From the NCBI RefSeq assembly GCF_901521055.1, contig NZ_CABEGA010000037.1, positions 1 through 40,016 on the forward strand: a stretch of 40,016 nt of DNA. Reading direction: 5' to 3'. Position 1 is the stretch's first letter, and the number at the start of each line of letters is the position of its first letter. This document shows, one piece after another, positions 23,760-32,500 of this stretch. The position numbers were made by a program, and so were the translations under genes. The DNA comes from Cellulomonas hominis. Lineage in GTDB: Bacteria; Actinomycetota; Actinomycetes; Actinomycetales; Cellulomonadaceae. The notes beneath the pieces are model-generated. The model had not been told where the DNA came from. It saw only the letters and a program-made list of their open reading frames with translations, and ran no database searches.

Positions 23760-24119
23760 CTACAGGGCGTCCTCGGCGGGGGCGGGCAGCAGACGGCTGA
23801 CCCGCCCCTCGCCGTCGGTCAGCAGCAGCGCGCCGTCGGCCACCTCGGCCGTCAGCGGGCCGGCCAGCAGGTCCAGCACCGCGCGCTCCCGGGCCATGTG
23901 CTCGGGGGTCCCGGCCATGAGCGTCGTGACGACGGGGCCGAACGTCAGCGTCCCGTCGGTGTACGCCCACGTGCCGCGCAGCCGGTTCACGCCCCCGGTG
24001 CCGTAGACCTGCCCGTCGCCCGAGAACGTCAGCGCCGGGTGCGCCCGCTCCGGGCCGTCGTCGAGCGGCACGCCCGCGACCTCGACGAACCGCCACGTCC
24101 CACCGACCACGTCGTCCAT
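23760..24119 (-). CDS. META domain-containing protein
   Basis: The 119-residue protein is a single META/HslJ-like domain: it opens with G-G-T-W-R-F-V-E-V-A-G, continues with L-T-F-S-G-D-G-Q-V-Y-G-T-G-G-V-N-R-L-R-G-T-W and ends with a V-L-D-L-L block. Such domains occur in heat-shock and surface proteins, but no biochemical activity is established. There is no signal peptide or lipobox here, unlike many relatives, so it appears cytosolic. The ATG at 24119 is set by the domain start. It lies 47 bases downstream of the LLM oxidoreductase on the same strand and may be the end of that transcript, though CAGGAT 7 bases before the ATG could be its own -10. Confidence 0.82.
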   Translation of the reverse strand: MDDVVGGTWRFVEVAGVPLDDGPERAHPALTFSGDGQVYGTGGVNRLRGTWAYTDGTLTFGPVVTTLMAGTPEHMARERAVLDLLAGPLTAEVADGALLLTDGEGRVSRLLPAPAEDAL

Positions 24120-24166
24120 GGGCGCGATCCTGCCACCCCGGTCCCCGCGGCGCGCCGGACAGCCGG

Positions 24167-25267
24167 TCACCAGGCCGCGGCGAGCGCCTCCAGGGTGGCG
24201 ATGCGGTCCTCGACCGCGTGGGTCGTGGCCGTGACGACCAGCTCGTCGGCGCCCGTGCGGGCCACCAGCTCGCGCAGCCGCTCGACGGCGACGTCGGCCG
24301 TGGTCGCGATCTGGGTGCCGGCCACGCGGGAGAAGAAGTCGCGCGCCTGCTCGGGGTCGATCGTGGCGAGCAGCTGCTCGGCGTCCTCGGGGGTCTCGAT
24401 CGGCGCGAGCGCCCCGCGGGTGCGCAGGCGCAGGGCCATCACCTTGCTGGGCCCGGCCAGCCACTCGGCGCGCTCGTCGGACTCGGCGACGATCACCGAC
24501 GCGGACACCATCAGCAGCGGCGCGTCCAGCACGGCCGACGGGCGGAACGCCGACCGGTACACCTCGGCGGCCTGCGTGGTGATGCCGGTGCCGAAGTGGT
24601 GCGCGTAGGAGAACGGCAGGCCGAGCTCGCCCGCGAGCTGCGCGCTGAACGTGCTGGACCCGAGCAGCCACACCTGCGGCGTGCCGGTGGCGGCCGGGGT
24701 GGCGATCAGCCGCGACGCGGTGGCGCTGGCGGCGCGGCCCTGCGGGAGCTGGCCGAGCAGGTGCAGGACGTCGAGCAGCTCGGCGGGGAAGTCCTCCGCA
24801 CCGAGGCCGTCGACGGTGCGGCGCAGGGCCGCGGCGGTGACGGGGTCGGCGCCCGGAGCGCGCCCGATGCCCAGGTCCACGCGCCCCGGGTGCAGCGCCT
24901 CGAGCATCGCGAACTGCTCGGCGACCACCAGCGAGGGGTGGTTCGGCAGCATCACGCCGCCCGACCCGACGCGGATCCGCTCGGTCGACGCGGCGAGGTG
25001 CGCGAGCAGCACCGCGGGCGACGTCGACGCGACGGCCGGCATCGCGTGGTGCTCGGCCACCCAGAACCGCCGGTACCCCAGCCGGTCGGCCGCCCGCGCC
25101 AGGGCGGTGGAGTCGGCGAGCGCGTCGGCGCTCGTGCGCCCGGTGCCCACCGGGGACAGGTCGAGGACGGACAGCGGGACGGGGTTCTCGGTGGTCACAC
25201 CGGGGGCAACGCGGCCGGTGCGGGACTGCTTCCCGCCGCCGGCCGCCGGGCGGATGCCGTCCGTCAC
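24167..25267 (-). CDS. LLM class flavin-dependent oxidoreductase (MsnO8-like)
   Basis: The 366-residue protein has the luciferase-like TIM-barrel pattern: L-S-V-L-D-L-S-P-V-G near residue 31, R-F-W-V-A-E-H-H-A-M, G-V-M-L-P-N-H, and D-L-G-I-G-R-A-P-G. It should use reduced FMN or F420 in an oxygenase or dehydrogenase reaction; the substrate is unknown. The GTG at 25267 follows GAGGG. An internal GTG at 25198 would remove 23 residues and match the family's usual N-terminus better, so the true start is uncertain. It lies 33 bases downstream of the glutamate dehydrogenase gene on the same strand, and the META gene follows. Confidence 0.85.
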   Translation of the reverse strand: MTDGIRPAAGGGKQSRTGRVAPGVTTENPVPLSVLDLSPVGTGRTSADALADSTALARAADRLGYRRFWVAEHHAMPAVASTSPAVLLAHLAASTERIRVGSGGVMLPNHPSLVVAEQFAMLEALHPGRVDLGIGRAPGADPVTAAALRRTVDGLGAEDFPAELLDVLHLLGQLPQGRAASATASRLIATPAATGTPQVWLLGSSTFSAQLAGELGLPFSYAHHFGTGITTQAAEVYRSAFRPSAVLDAPLLMVSASVIVAESDERAEWLAGPSKVMALRLRTRGALAPIETPEDAEQLLATIDPEQARDFFSRVAGTQIATTADVAVERLRELVARTGADELVVTATTHAVEDRIATLEALAAAW

Positions 25268-25300
25268 ACGCCCTCGCCGGTCGCCGGTCGCCTGTCGGGG

Positions 25301-26632
25301 TCAGGGGTACAGGCCGCGGAGCTGGTGCGCCTCCGCCACGCGGCGCACCCCGATGACGAGCGCCGCGTCGCGCAGCGTGAGGCCGTCGGCGCGGGCCCGC
25401 TGGGCGACCGCGGCGTACGCCGACCGCATCCGGTGCTCCAGGCGGTCCTCGATCTCCCGCTCGGTCCACCAGTACGCCTGGTTCGCCTGCACCCACTCGA
25501 AGTAGGACACGACCACGCCGCCGGCGTTCGCCAGGATGTCCGGCACGACGGTGATGCCGCGCTCGGCCAGCACCCGGTCGCCGGCGCTGGTGGTCGGGCC
25601 GTTCGCGCCCTCGACGACCCAGCGCGCCTTGACCGTCCGGGCGGTCTCCTCGTCGAGCACGTCCTCGACCGCAGCGGGGATGAGCACGTCCACGTCGAGC
25701 GCGAGCAGCTCCGCGTTGCCGATCGGGTCCGCGCCGGCGAACCCGACGACCGAGCCGGTCGTCGCGACGTGCGCGTGCAGCGCCGCGACGTCCAGCCCGT
25801 CCGGCGCGTGCACGCCGCCGTACTGGTCGCTCACCGCCACGACGCGGGCGCCGCCCTCGGCCAGGAACCGCGCGGCGTGCGAGCCGACCTTGCCGAACCC
25901 CTGCACGGCGGCCGAGACCTCGGACAGGTCGGCGCCGGCGTCGGCGAGCGCCGCGGACGTCACGTGCACCACGCCGCGGGAGGTGGCCGTCGCGCGGCCG
26001 AGCGAGCCGCCGACGGCCAGCGGCTTGCCGGTGACGACGGCCGGGATCGTGTACCCGAAGTTCACCGAGTACGTGTCCATCACCCAGCTCATCGTCTGCT
26101 CGGTGGTCCCGACGTCCGGCGCCATGATGTCCCGCTCCGGCCCGATGATCGGCATCACCTCGGAGGTGTAGCGCCGGGTGACGCGCTCCAGCTCGGCGGG
26201 GGAGTACCCGCGCGGGTCGATCGCCACGCCGCCCTTCGCGCCGCCGTACGGCAGCTCCACGACGGCGCACTTCCAGGTCATCCACATCGCCAGGGCGCGG
26301 ACCTCGTCGATGTCGACGCCCGGCGCGTACCGCAGGCCGCCCTTGCCGGGCCCGCGGGAGATGTTGTGCTGCACCCGGTAGCCGGCGTGCAGCTCGATCC
26401 GCCCGTCGTCCCGCCGGAGCGGGACCGCCACGTGCAGCTCGCGCCGGGGGGTCGCGAGCATCTGGTGCATCCCCTCGTCGTAGCCGAGCAGCTCCACGGC
26501 GGACGACAGCTGGGCGTGCGCGGTGGTGAGGGGTGAGGTGCGCGAGGCCGGCCCCGTGGTGCCGGGTGCGGCGCGGGGAGCGGGTTCGGCGGGTCCCGAT
26601 GGTGCCGTCGATGCGGGCACGGGCGCGGTCAT
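25301..26632 (-). CDS. gdhA: Glutamate dehydrogenase (Glu/Leu/Phe/Val dehydrogenase family)
   Basis: The 443-residue enzyme should interconvert glutamate with 2-oxoglutarate and ammonia using NAD(P)(H). The substrate block is G-P-G-K-G-G-L-R (94-101), followed by K121 and the catalytic-region lysine K133 in P-Y-G-G-A-K-G-G-V. The Rossmann motif is G-F-G-K-V-G. Residues 1-35 are an Ala/Pro-rich extension without obvious function. An AGGAGG ribosome site precedes the ATG. Upstream at 26714-26726 lies CTGTG-CCA-CACAG, a 13-base inverted repeat that could be an operator. PutA, which makes glutamate, is encoded 2.9 kb away. The glutamate assignment is from motif pattern; gene symbol is generic. 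Confidence 0.88.
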   Translation of the reverse strand: MTAPVPASTAPSGPAEPAPRAAPGTTGPASRTSPLTTAHAQLSSAVELLGYDEGMHQMLATPRRELHVAVPLRRDDGRIELHAGYRVQHNISRGPGKGGLRYAPGVDIDEVRALAMWMTWKCAVVELPYGGAKGGVAIDPRGYSPAELERVTRRYTSEVMPIIGPERDIMAPDVGTTEQTMSWVMDTYSVNFGYTIPAVVTGKPLAVGGSLGRATATSRGVVHVTSAALADAGADLSEVSAAVQGFGKVGSHAARFLAEGGARVVAVSDQYGGVHAPDGLDVAALHAHVATTGSVVGFAGADPIGNAELLALDVDVLIPAAVEDVLDEETARTVKARWVVEGANGPTTSAGDRVLAERGITVVPDILANAGGVVVSYFEWVQANQAYWWTEREIEDRLEHRMRSAYAAVAQRARADGLTLRDAALVIGVRRVAEAHQLRGLYP

Positions 26633-26753
26633 GCAGGCGCCTCCTGGGCATCCGTCCGACGGCCGGGCGCGGCCTCGTCGCCGCCCCGAGGGTGAGCCGC
26701 CGGGTCCCCGCCACTGTGCCACACAGGACCGCAGCCGGCGCTGCACCCGCGGG

Positions 26754-27815
26754 TCAGGAGGTGCGGCCGGGGCCGTACTCGAAGTGCCAGTACTCGGCGT
26801 ACGGCTGGCCCTGGCGGACCCGGGCGGGCGCGTACCAGCCGTAGGTGGGACCGTTCGCCACGAGCCAGTCGTACCGGGCGGTGCCGAACCCGTAGACGTC
26901 GGGCCACTCCTGGACGTCCAGCGCGGTGCCGAGCCCGTGCGACGAGGTGCCGGGCGCCGCCGCCAGCCCGCCGAACTCCGCCTTCATGGCCACCTGGTCC
27001 GCGTAGGACCGGTAGGTGAGGTCCATGTCGATCGAGGCGCCGAACTGGGCGCGGAAGGCCTCGTTCAGCGCGGTGAGCGCGTCGGCGGCGTCGCAGCGCA
27101 GGTACTGGGCGAACCCCAGCCGGTCGGTGCCCCAGGGCACCTGGCACATCGCGGACATCGGCATGTGGCCGTTCGAGCCGTCGCCGTCCGCGGTCGGCAC
27201 GGACGTCACCCAGAGCACGTGACCCTGCGCGTCCACCGGGCGGCCGTCGACCCAGCCCGCGATCCCGGGGGCGGCCGACGCCTGCGCGGGGGCGCGCTCC
27301 GCCGCGGCGGCGTCCTCGGCGGCCTCCTGCGCCGCCCGCTCCGCGGCGAGCCGGTCGGCCTCGGCCTGGGCGGCGGCCTGCGCGGCGGCCTGCTCCTGCG
27401 CGATGCGGGCGGCCTCCGCCTCGGCCGCCGCTGCGTCCCGCGCGGCCTGCGCTTCGCCGGCGGCCTGCCGGGCGGCGTCCCGCGTGGCGGCACGGTCCCG
27501 GTCGGCGAGGAACTCGCCCTCCCGCTCCGCCGCGTCCACCGCCAGGCTCAGCGCCCGCGCGCTGCGCTCGGCCTCCGCGGCGCGCTCGCGGGCGGCCTGC
27601 AGCTGCACCCCCCCGACCACCACGGCGGCGACGAGCAGGGCGCTCGTCACCGCCGCGACGGTCGTGCGGCCGGCGGGGACCCGACGAGCACCCCGTCCCC
27701 ACGGGACCCGGCGGCGCCGGCGGCCCGGGGGCGCGGCGCGGCGCCCGGCCGCACAGGAGCTGCGGCGCGGGGCGTCGGGCCCCTCCGGCGGGACCGGCGT
27801 GGCGGGGTCGGTCAC
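26754..27815 (-). CDS. Membrane-anchored VanY-type (M15) D-alanyl-D-alanine carboxypeptidase-like protein
   Basis: The 353-residue protein has an Arg-rich cytoplasmic N-terminus, one membrane segment at 51-72, an Ala/Glu/Arg-rich coiled coil at about 74-175, and a C-terminal M15 peptidase domain. Zinc-site residues are visible: H293 and D300 in S-S-H-G-L-G-T-A-L-D, and E341 with H344 in E-Y-W-H. It should cleave peptidoglycan stem peptides outside the membrane; the coiled coil may space the domain from the membrane or mediate dimerisation. The GTG start overlaps the aldo/keto reductase stop (GTGA, 27812-27815), so it is translated from the same operon. The pairing with a reductase is unusual. 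Confidence 0.85.
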   Translation of the reverse strand: MTDPATPVPPEGPDAPRRSSCAAGRRAAPPGRRRRRVPWGRGARRVPAGRTTVAAVTSALLVAAVVVGGVQLQAARERAAEAERSARALSLAVDAAEREGEFLADRDRAATRDAARQAAGEAQAARDAAAAEAEAARIAQEQAAAQAAAQAEADRLAAERAAQEAAEDAAAAERAPAQASAAPGIAGWVDGRPVDAQGHVLWVTSVPTADGDGSNGHMPMSAMCQVPWGTDRLGFAQYLRCDAADALTALNEAFRAQFGASIDMDLTYRSYADQVAMKAEFGGLAAAPGTSSHGLGTALDVQEWPDVYGFGTARYDWLVANGPTYGWYAPARVRQGQPYAEYWHFEYGPGRTS

Positions 27816-28594
27816 CTGCCGCCCAGGCCGTCGATCTGCGCGAGCTCGTCGGCGGACAGCGAGAAGCCCAGCACGTCGAGGTTCTGCCGGATGCGCTCGG
27901 GGTTCGTCGACTTCGGGATGACGACGACGCCGTGGTCGATGTGCCAGCGCAGGACCACCTGGCGGGTGCTCACGCCGTGCGCCTCGGCGATCCCGGTGAG
28001 GACCGGGTCGTCCAGGTCGGTGCGCTTGAACGGGCTGTAGCCCTCGACGCGCACGCCGCGGCGCTCGTGCTCGGCGACCAGGTCGGCGTCGTAGTCGCCC
28101 GGGCTCCACGGGATCTGGTTCACCGCGGGCGCCACGCCGGTCGCGGCGATCAGCTCGTCGATCTGCGCGATCGAGTAGTTCGAGACGCCGATGTCGCGGA
28201 CCAGGCCCTCCTCGCGCGCCGCGATGAACTGCTCCCAGGTGGCGGGCGTCGCCTGCTTGTTCGGCGGCCAGTGCACCAGCCACAGGTCGAGGTGGTCGGT
28301 GTGCAGCGCGGCGAGGGACTCCATCAGCGTCTGCCGCTCGCGGCCCGCGTGGTCCGGCGGCAGCTTGGTGGTGAGGAAGACGGCGTCGCGGTCCATGTCC
28401 CGCCCGGAGAGGGCGCGGCCGACCTCGGCCTCGTTCCCGTACCCGGTCGCGGTGTCGATGTGCGTGTACCCGAGCTCCAGGGCCGCGGCGACGGCGAGCT
28501 CGGCCTCGTTGCCCTCGGACTGCCAGGTGCCCAGGCCGAGCAGCGGCATCGCGCCGTTCGGCAGGCTGGTCGTGGGGATCAGCGCAGGTGTCAT
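27812..28594 (-). CDS. Aldo/keto reductase
   Basis: This 260-residue NADPH-dependent reductase of the 2,5-diketo-gluconate reductase-like group has the full catalytic tetrad: D47 (H-I-D-T-A), Y52 (G-Y-G-N-E), K77 (T-T-K-L) and H108 (L-V-H-W-P). The cofactor site includes I-P-K-S-T-N-P-E-R-I near the C-terminus. It is cytosolic and probably reduces reactive aldehydes or ketones. Its ATG overlaps the stop of the AraC-type gene (ATGA, 28591-28594), and its stop overlaps the VanY-like gene, so it is the middle of a coupled operon and likely a target of that regulator. Confidence 0.92.
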   Translation of the reverse strand: MTPALIPTTSLPNGAMPLLGLGTWQSEGNEAELAVAAALELGYTHIDTATGYGNEAEVGRALSGRDMDRDAVFLTTKLPPDHAGRERQTLMESLAALHTDHLDLWLVHWPPNKQATPATWEQFIAAREEGLVRDIGVSNYSIAQIDELIAATGVAPAVNQIPWSPGDYDADLVAEHERRGVRVEGYSPFKRTDLDDPVLTGIAEAHGVSTRQVVLRWHIDHGVVVIPKSTNPERIRQNLDVLGFSLSADELAQIDGLGGR

Positions 28595-29427
28595 GCGTCC
28601 ATCGTTCCCCAGGCGGCGGCGCGCGGCCACGGCAGCGGGTCCGCGACGCCGGTGACCTGCGGCGGCGTCCCGCGCGCGGCCCGCCGGAACTGCGCCGGGG
28701 TCTCGCCCGTCAGCCGGCCGAACGTCCGGGTGAACGACGCCTGGTCGTAGAACCCGGCGGACGCGGCGACCTCCGCGAGCGGCGACCCCGTCCCGCCCAG
28801 CAGCGCGGCCGCGTGGTCGAGCCGCGCCCGCAGCACGTACTGCTGCGGGGACAGCGCGTAGACCCGGCGCACCCGGCGGTCGAGCGTGGACGCCGAGCAC
28901 CCGGCGGCCTCGGCGAGCTCCGCCACCGTCGGCGGGTCGGCCAGCCGGGACTGCACGAACGCCGCGACCCGGGACAGGGCGTCGACCGTCGCCTCGTCGG
29001 CGTCCCCGGCGCGCAGGGCCTGCGAGATGCTGACCAGGCCCACCACGGCGCCGCCCGCGTCCCGCACGGGCTCCTTGGACGTGAGGTACCAGCCGGGGGC
29101 GCCGCCCGGCCGCCGGATCAGCTCGAGCTCGCGGTGCAGCGACCGGCCCGTCTCCAGCACCTCGCGGTCCTGGGCGTCGTACCGCTCGGCCAGGTGCGGG
29201 AGGAACAGCTCCGCGGCGCTGCGACCGACGACCGCGCGCCGGGACCGTTCCGAGGTGCGGCGCACGAACGCCTCGTTGACCACGACGTACCGGCCGGTCA
29301 CGTCCTTGGCGCAGAACATCGTGCCGGTCAGGTCGTCGCACAGCCGCAGCAGGGCGGGCGTGAGGGCGCGCAGCAGGGCGGCGGCCTCGGGGGAGGCGGC
29401 GGTCGGCAGCGGTGGACGGCGTTCCAT
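28591..29427 (-). CDS. PAS domain AraC family transcriptional regulator
   Basis: The 278-residue protein joins an N-terminal PAS domain (about 22-140; D-L-T-G-T-M-F-C-A-K-D-V-T-G-R-Y-V-V-V-N near its start) to a C-terminal AraC double helix-turn-helix (about 165-260; T-V-A-E-L-A-E-A-A-G-C-S-A-S-T-L-D-R-R and G-F-Y-D-Q-A-S-F-T-R-T-F-G-R). Most AraC proteins carry a cupin sensor; a PAS sensor points to a small ligand, flavin or redox cue. A cysteine (C43) falls in the PAS core. It heads a coupled operon with the reductase and peptidase and is divergent from putA with 112 bases between, so it may also control putA. TACGCT lies 10 bases before the ATG. Confidence 0.87.
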   Translation of the reverse strand: MERRPPLPTAASPEAAALLRALTPALLRLCDDLTGTMFCAKDVTGRYVVVNEAFVRRTSERSRRAVVGRSAAELFLPHLAERYDAQDREVLETGRSLHRELELIRRPGGAPGWYLTSKEPVRDAGGAVVGLVSISQALRAGDADEATVDALSRVAAFVQSRLADPPTVAELAEAAGCSASTLDRRVRRVYALSPQQYVLRARLDHAAALLGGTGSPLAEVAASAGFYDQASFTRTFGRLTGETPAQFRRAARGTPPQVTGVADPLPWPRAAAWGTMDA

Positions 29428-29454
29428 GTCGCAGGGCAGCGTAGGTGGTGCGGA

Positions 29455-29470
29455 TGACAGCCACGTGTCA
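29455..29470. promoter_or_regulatory. Inverted repeat in the araC-type / putA divergent region
   Basis: TGACA, six bases, TGTCA forms a 16-base inverted repeat midway between the two divergent starts. A hairpin-capable CCGGGGC-CGT-GCCCCGG follows at 29476-29492. It could be a regulator site acting on both genes; the protein is not known. Confidence 0.4.
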
Positions 29471-29527
29471 CGGATCCGGGGCCGTGCCCCGGGCGATCGG
29501 TGCAAGACGGGCTCCGGAGCGATCGGG

Positions 29528-29533
29528 GACGAT
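29528..29533 (+). promoter_or_regulatory. Possible -10 of leaderless putA
   Basis: GACGAT ends 6 bases before the ATG at 29540, the same arrangement as at the SDR gene (11479-11484). No ribosome-binding site is visible. Confidence 0.35.
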
Positions 29534-29539
29534 GCCGCC

Positions 29540-32500
29540 ATGACGACGACCCACGACCCGGCAGGCGCGACCGTGCCCGCCGAGCCCGCGGCAGCCCCCG
29601 CTGCCGCCGCCCCCGCCGACGCCCTCACCCGCGCCGCCGTGGACCTGGCCCACCGCTGGATGGACGCCACGGCCGCCGACGAGACCCCCGCCGAGCGGCG
29701 CGCCACCGGCCGGTTGGCCGCCCTCGTCGCCGACCCCGCCGGGCTCGAGCTCGCGGTGCGGTTCGTGGACCGGGTCGCCCGGCCCGAGGACGCCCGGGTC
29801 GCCGCCGCCGAGCTGGCCGACCTCGGGGACCGCGCCGCGGACGCCGCGGGGTTCCTCGGCGTCGTGGACCGCGCGCTGCTGGGCGTCGGCGCCCGCGTGG
29901 CGCCGCTGCTGCCCGGCGCGGTCGTGCCGGCCGCCCGGATCCGGCTGCGCCAGCTGGTCGGGCACCTCGTCGCCGACGCCGGTCCGGGGCTGGGCGCGCA
30001 CATCGCCCGCGCCCGGCGGGACGGCTTCCGGCTCAACCTCAACCTGCTGGGCGAGGCCGTGCTCGGCGAGGACGAGGCGAACCGGCGGCTGCACCGCGTC
30101 GGGGAGCTCGTCGCGCGCCCGGACGTGGACTACGTGTCCGTGAAGGTGTCGGCGGTCGCCAGCCAGCTCTCCACCTGGGACACCGAGGGCAGCGTGCGGC
30201 GGGTCGTCGACCGGCTCCGCCCGCTGTACCGGGCCGCCGCCGAGCACGGCACGTTCCTCAACCTCGACATGGAGGAGTACCGCGATCTCGCCCTCACCGT
30301 GCGGGTGTTCGACGAGCTCGTCTCCGACCCCGCGCTGCACGGCCACGAGTTCGGCATCGTGCTGCAGGCGTACCTGCCCGACACGTCGGCCGCGCTCGAC
30401 GACCTGACCGAGATCGCGCGCCGTCGCGTCGCGGCCGGGGGAGCCCGGCTCAAGGTCCGCCTGGTCAAGGGCGCGAACCTCGCGATGGAGAAGGTCGAGG
30501 CCGAGCTGCACGACTGGGCGCAGGCGCCGTACGACGGCAAGCCCGACGTCGACGCGCACTACGTCCGCCTGGTCCGGCGCGCCCTGGACCCCGAGCGCAC
30601 GAGCGCTCTGCGGGTCGGCGTCGCGAGCCACAACCTGTTCCACGTCGCGTACGCCCACCTGCTCGCCGGGCAGCGCGGCGTCACCGAGGCGCTGGACATC
30701 GAGATGCTGCAGGGCATGGCGCCGGCGCAGGCCCGCGCGGTCCAGCGCGAGGTCGGCCAGGTGCTGCTCTACACGCCGGTGGTCGCGCAGCAGGACTTCG
30801 ACGTCGCGATCTCGTACCTGGTCCGCCGCCTGGAGGAGAACGCGGCGCACCAGAACTTCCTGCACGCGCTGTTCGCCGGCGACGACGGCCGGGGCACCGG
30901 CATCCCGTCGCAGGAGGAGGCGTTCCTCGCGTCCGTCGCCGGCGCCGAGACCGTCCCCACCGGCCGCCGGCGGCTGCCGCGTGCCGCCGACGCGCCGTCC
31001 CCGCGCCCCGGTGCCTTCCGGAACGCCGCCGACACCGACCCCGCCGTGGCCGAGTCGCGGGAGTGGGCCGCCGGGCTCGTCGCCCGTGACGTCGAGCCGC
31101 CCGCCGGCGCCGTCGAGGTCGCCACCGAGGCCGAGGTCGACGAGGTCGTGGCCCGCGCCGTCGGTGCCGCCCCCGCCTGGTCCGCGCGCACCCCCGCCGA
31201 GCGCGCCGCCGTGCTGCGCCGCGCCGCCGACGAGCTCGAGGCCGCCCGCGGCGACCTGGTAGCGACGATGGTGCACGAGGGCGGCAAGACCGTCGCCGAG
31301 GCCGACCCCGAGGTCAGCGAGGCCGTGGACTTCGCGCGGTACTACGCGGACCGCGCCGAGGAGCTCGCGGACGGGACGGTCCCCGGTGCGGTGTTCCGGC
31401 CGCGCGGCGTCACCGTCGTCACCCCGCCGTGGAACTTCCCGGTCGCGATCCCGGTCGGCTCGACCCTCGCGGCGCTCGCCGCCGGGTCGCCCGTGCTCAT
31501 CAAGCCCGCGCCGCAGACCCCGCGCTGCGTGCGCGTCGCGATGGCGGCCGTGCAGCGCGCGTTCGACGCGGCCGGCGTCGCCGAGCCCGCGCTCCAGGTC
31601 GTGCTCTCGCCCGAGGGCGAGGTCGGCCGGCGGCTGGTCACCCACCCCGACGTCGCGCGGGTCCTGCTCACCGGCTCCCTGGAGACCGCGCAGCTGTTCG
31701 GGGGGTGGCGTCCCGACCTCGACGTGCTCGCCGAGACCTCCGGCAAGAACGCGCTGATCATCACGCCGTCCGCCGACGTCGACCTCGCGGTGGCCGACCT
31801 GGTCCGCTCGGCGTTCGGCCACGCGGGGCAGAAGTGCTCCGCCGCGTCGCTCGCGATCCTGGTCGGGTCGGCCGGCACGTCCGACCGGCTGCGCCGCCAG
31901 CTCGCCGACGCCGTCACGTCGCTGCGGGTGGGCTGGTCCGACGACCTCGGCACCACGATGGGCCCGCTGGTCGAGCCCGCGTCCGGCAAGCTCCTGCGCG
32001 CCCTGACCACGCTCGACGAGGGGGAGGCGTGGCTGGTGCAGCCCCGCCGGCTCGACGACGAGGGCCGGCTGTGGACCCCGGGCGTGAAGCACGGCGTGCG
32101 GCCCGGCTCGTGGTTCCACCTGACCGAGTGCTTCGGCCCGGTGCTCGGCGTGATCCGCGTCGCGACCCTGGACGAGGCGATCGAGGTGCAGAACGCGGTC
32201 GCGCTCGGCCTGACCGGCGGCCTGCACTCCCTGGACGAGGCCGAGATCGCGCACTGGCTCGACCGCGTCGAGGTCGGCAACGCGTACGTCAACCGGCACA
32301 TCACCGGCGCCGTCGTGCAGCGGCAGCCGTTCGGCGGCTGGAAGGCGTCCGTCGTCGGGCCCGGCGCGAAGGCGGGCGGCCCCTCGTACGTCGCGCAGCT
32401 CGGTGCCTGGCAGGACGACGCCGAGGTCACGGGCCTCGACGACGAGGCGTGGCTGGCGTGGGCGCAGCAGAACGACGCCCGCTGGTGGGCGTCCGAGTTC

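Noticed and set aside
25199..25267. Certainty about the LLM oxidoreductase start
   Set aside because: Both GTG 25267 and GTG 25198 are plausible; the longer one is listed for its ribosome site, but I do not claim the 23 extra residues as a real domain.
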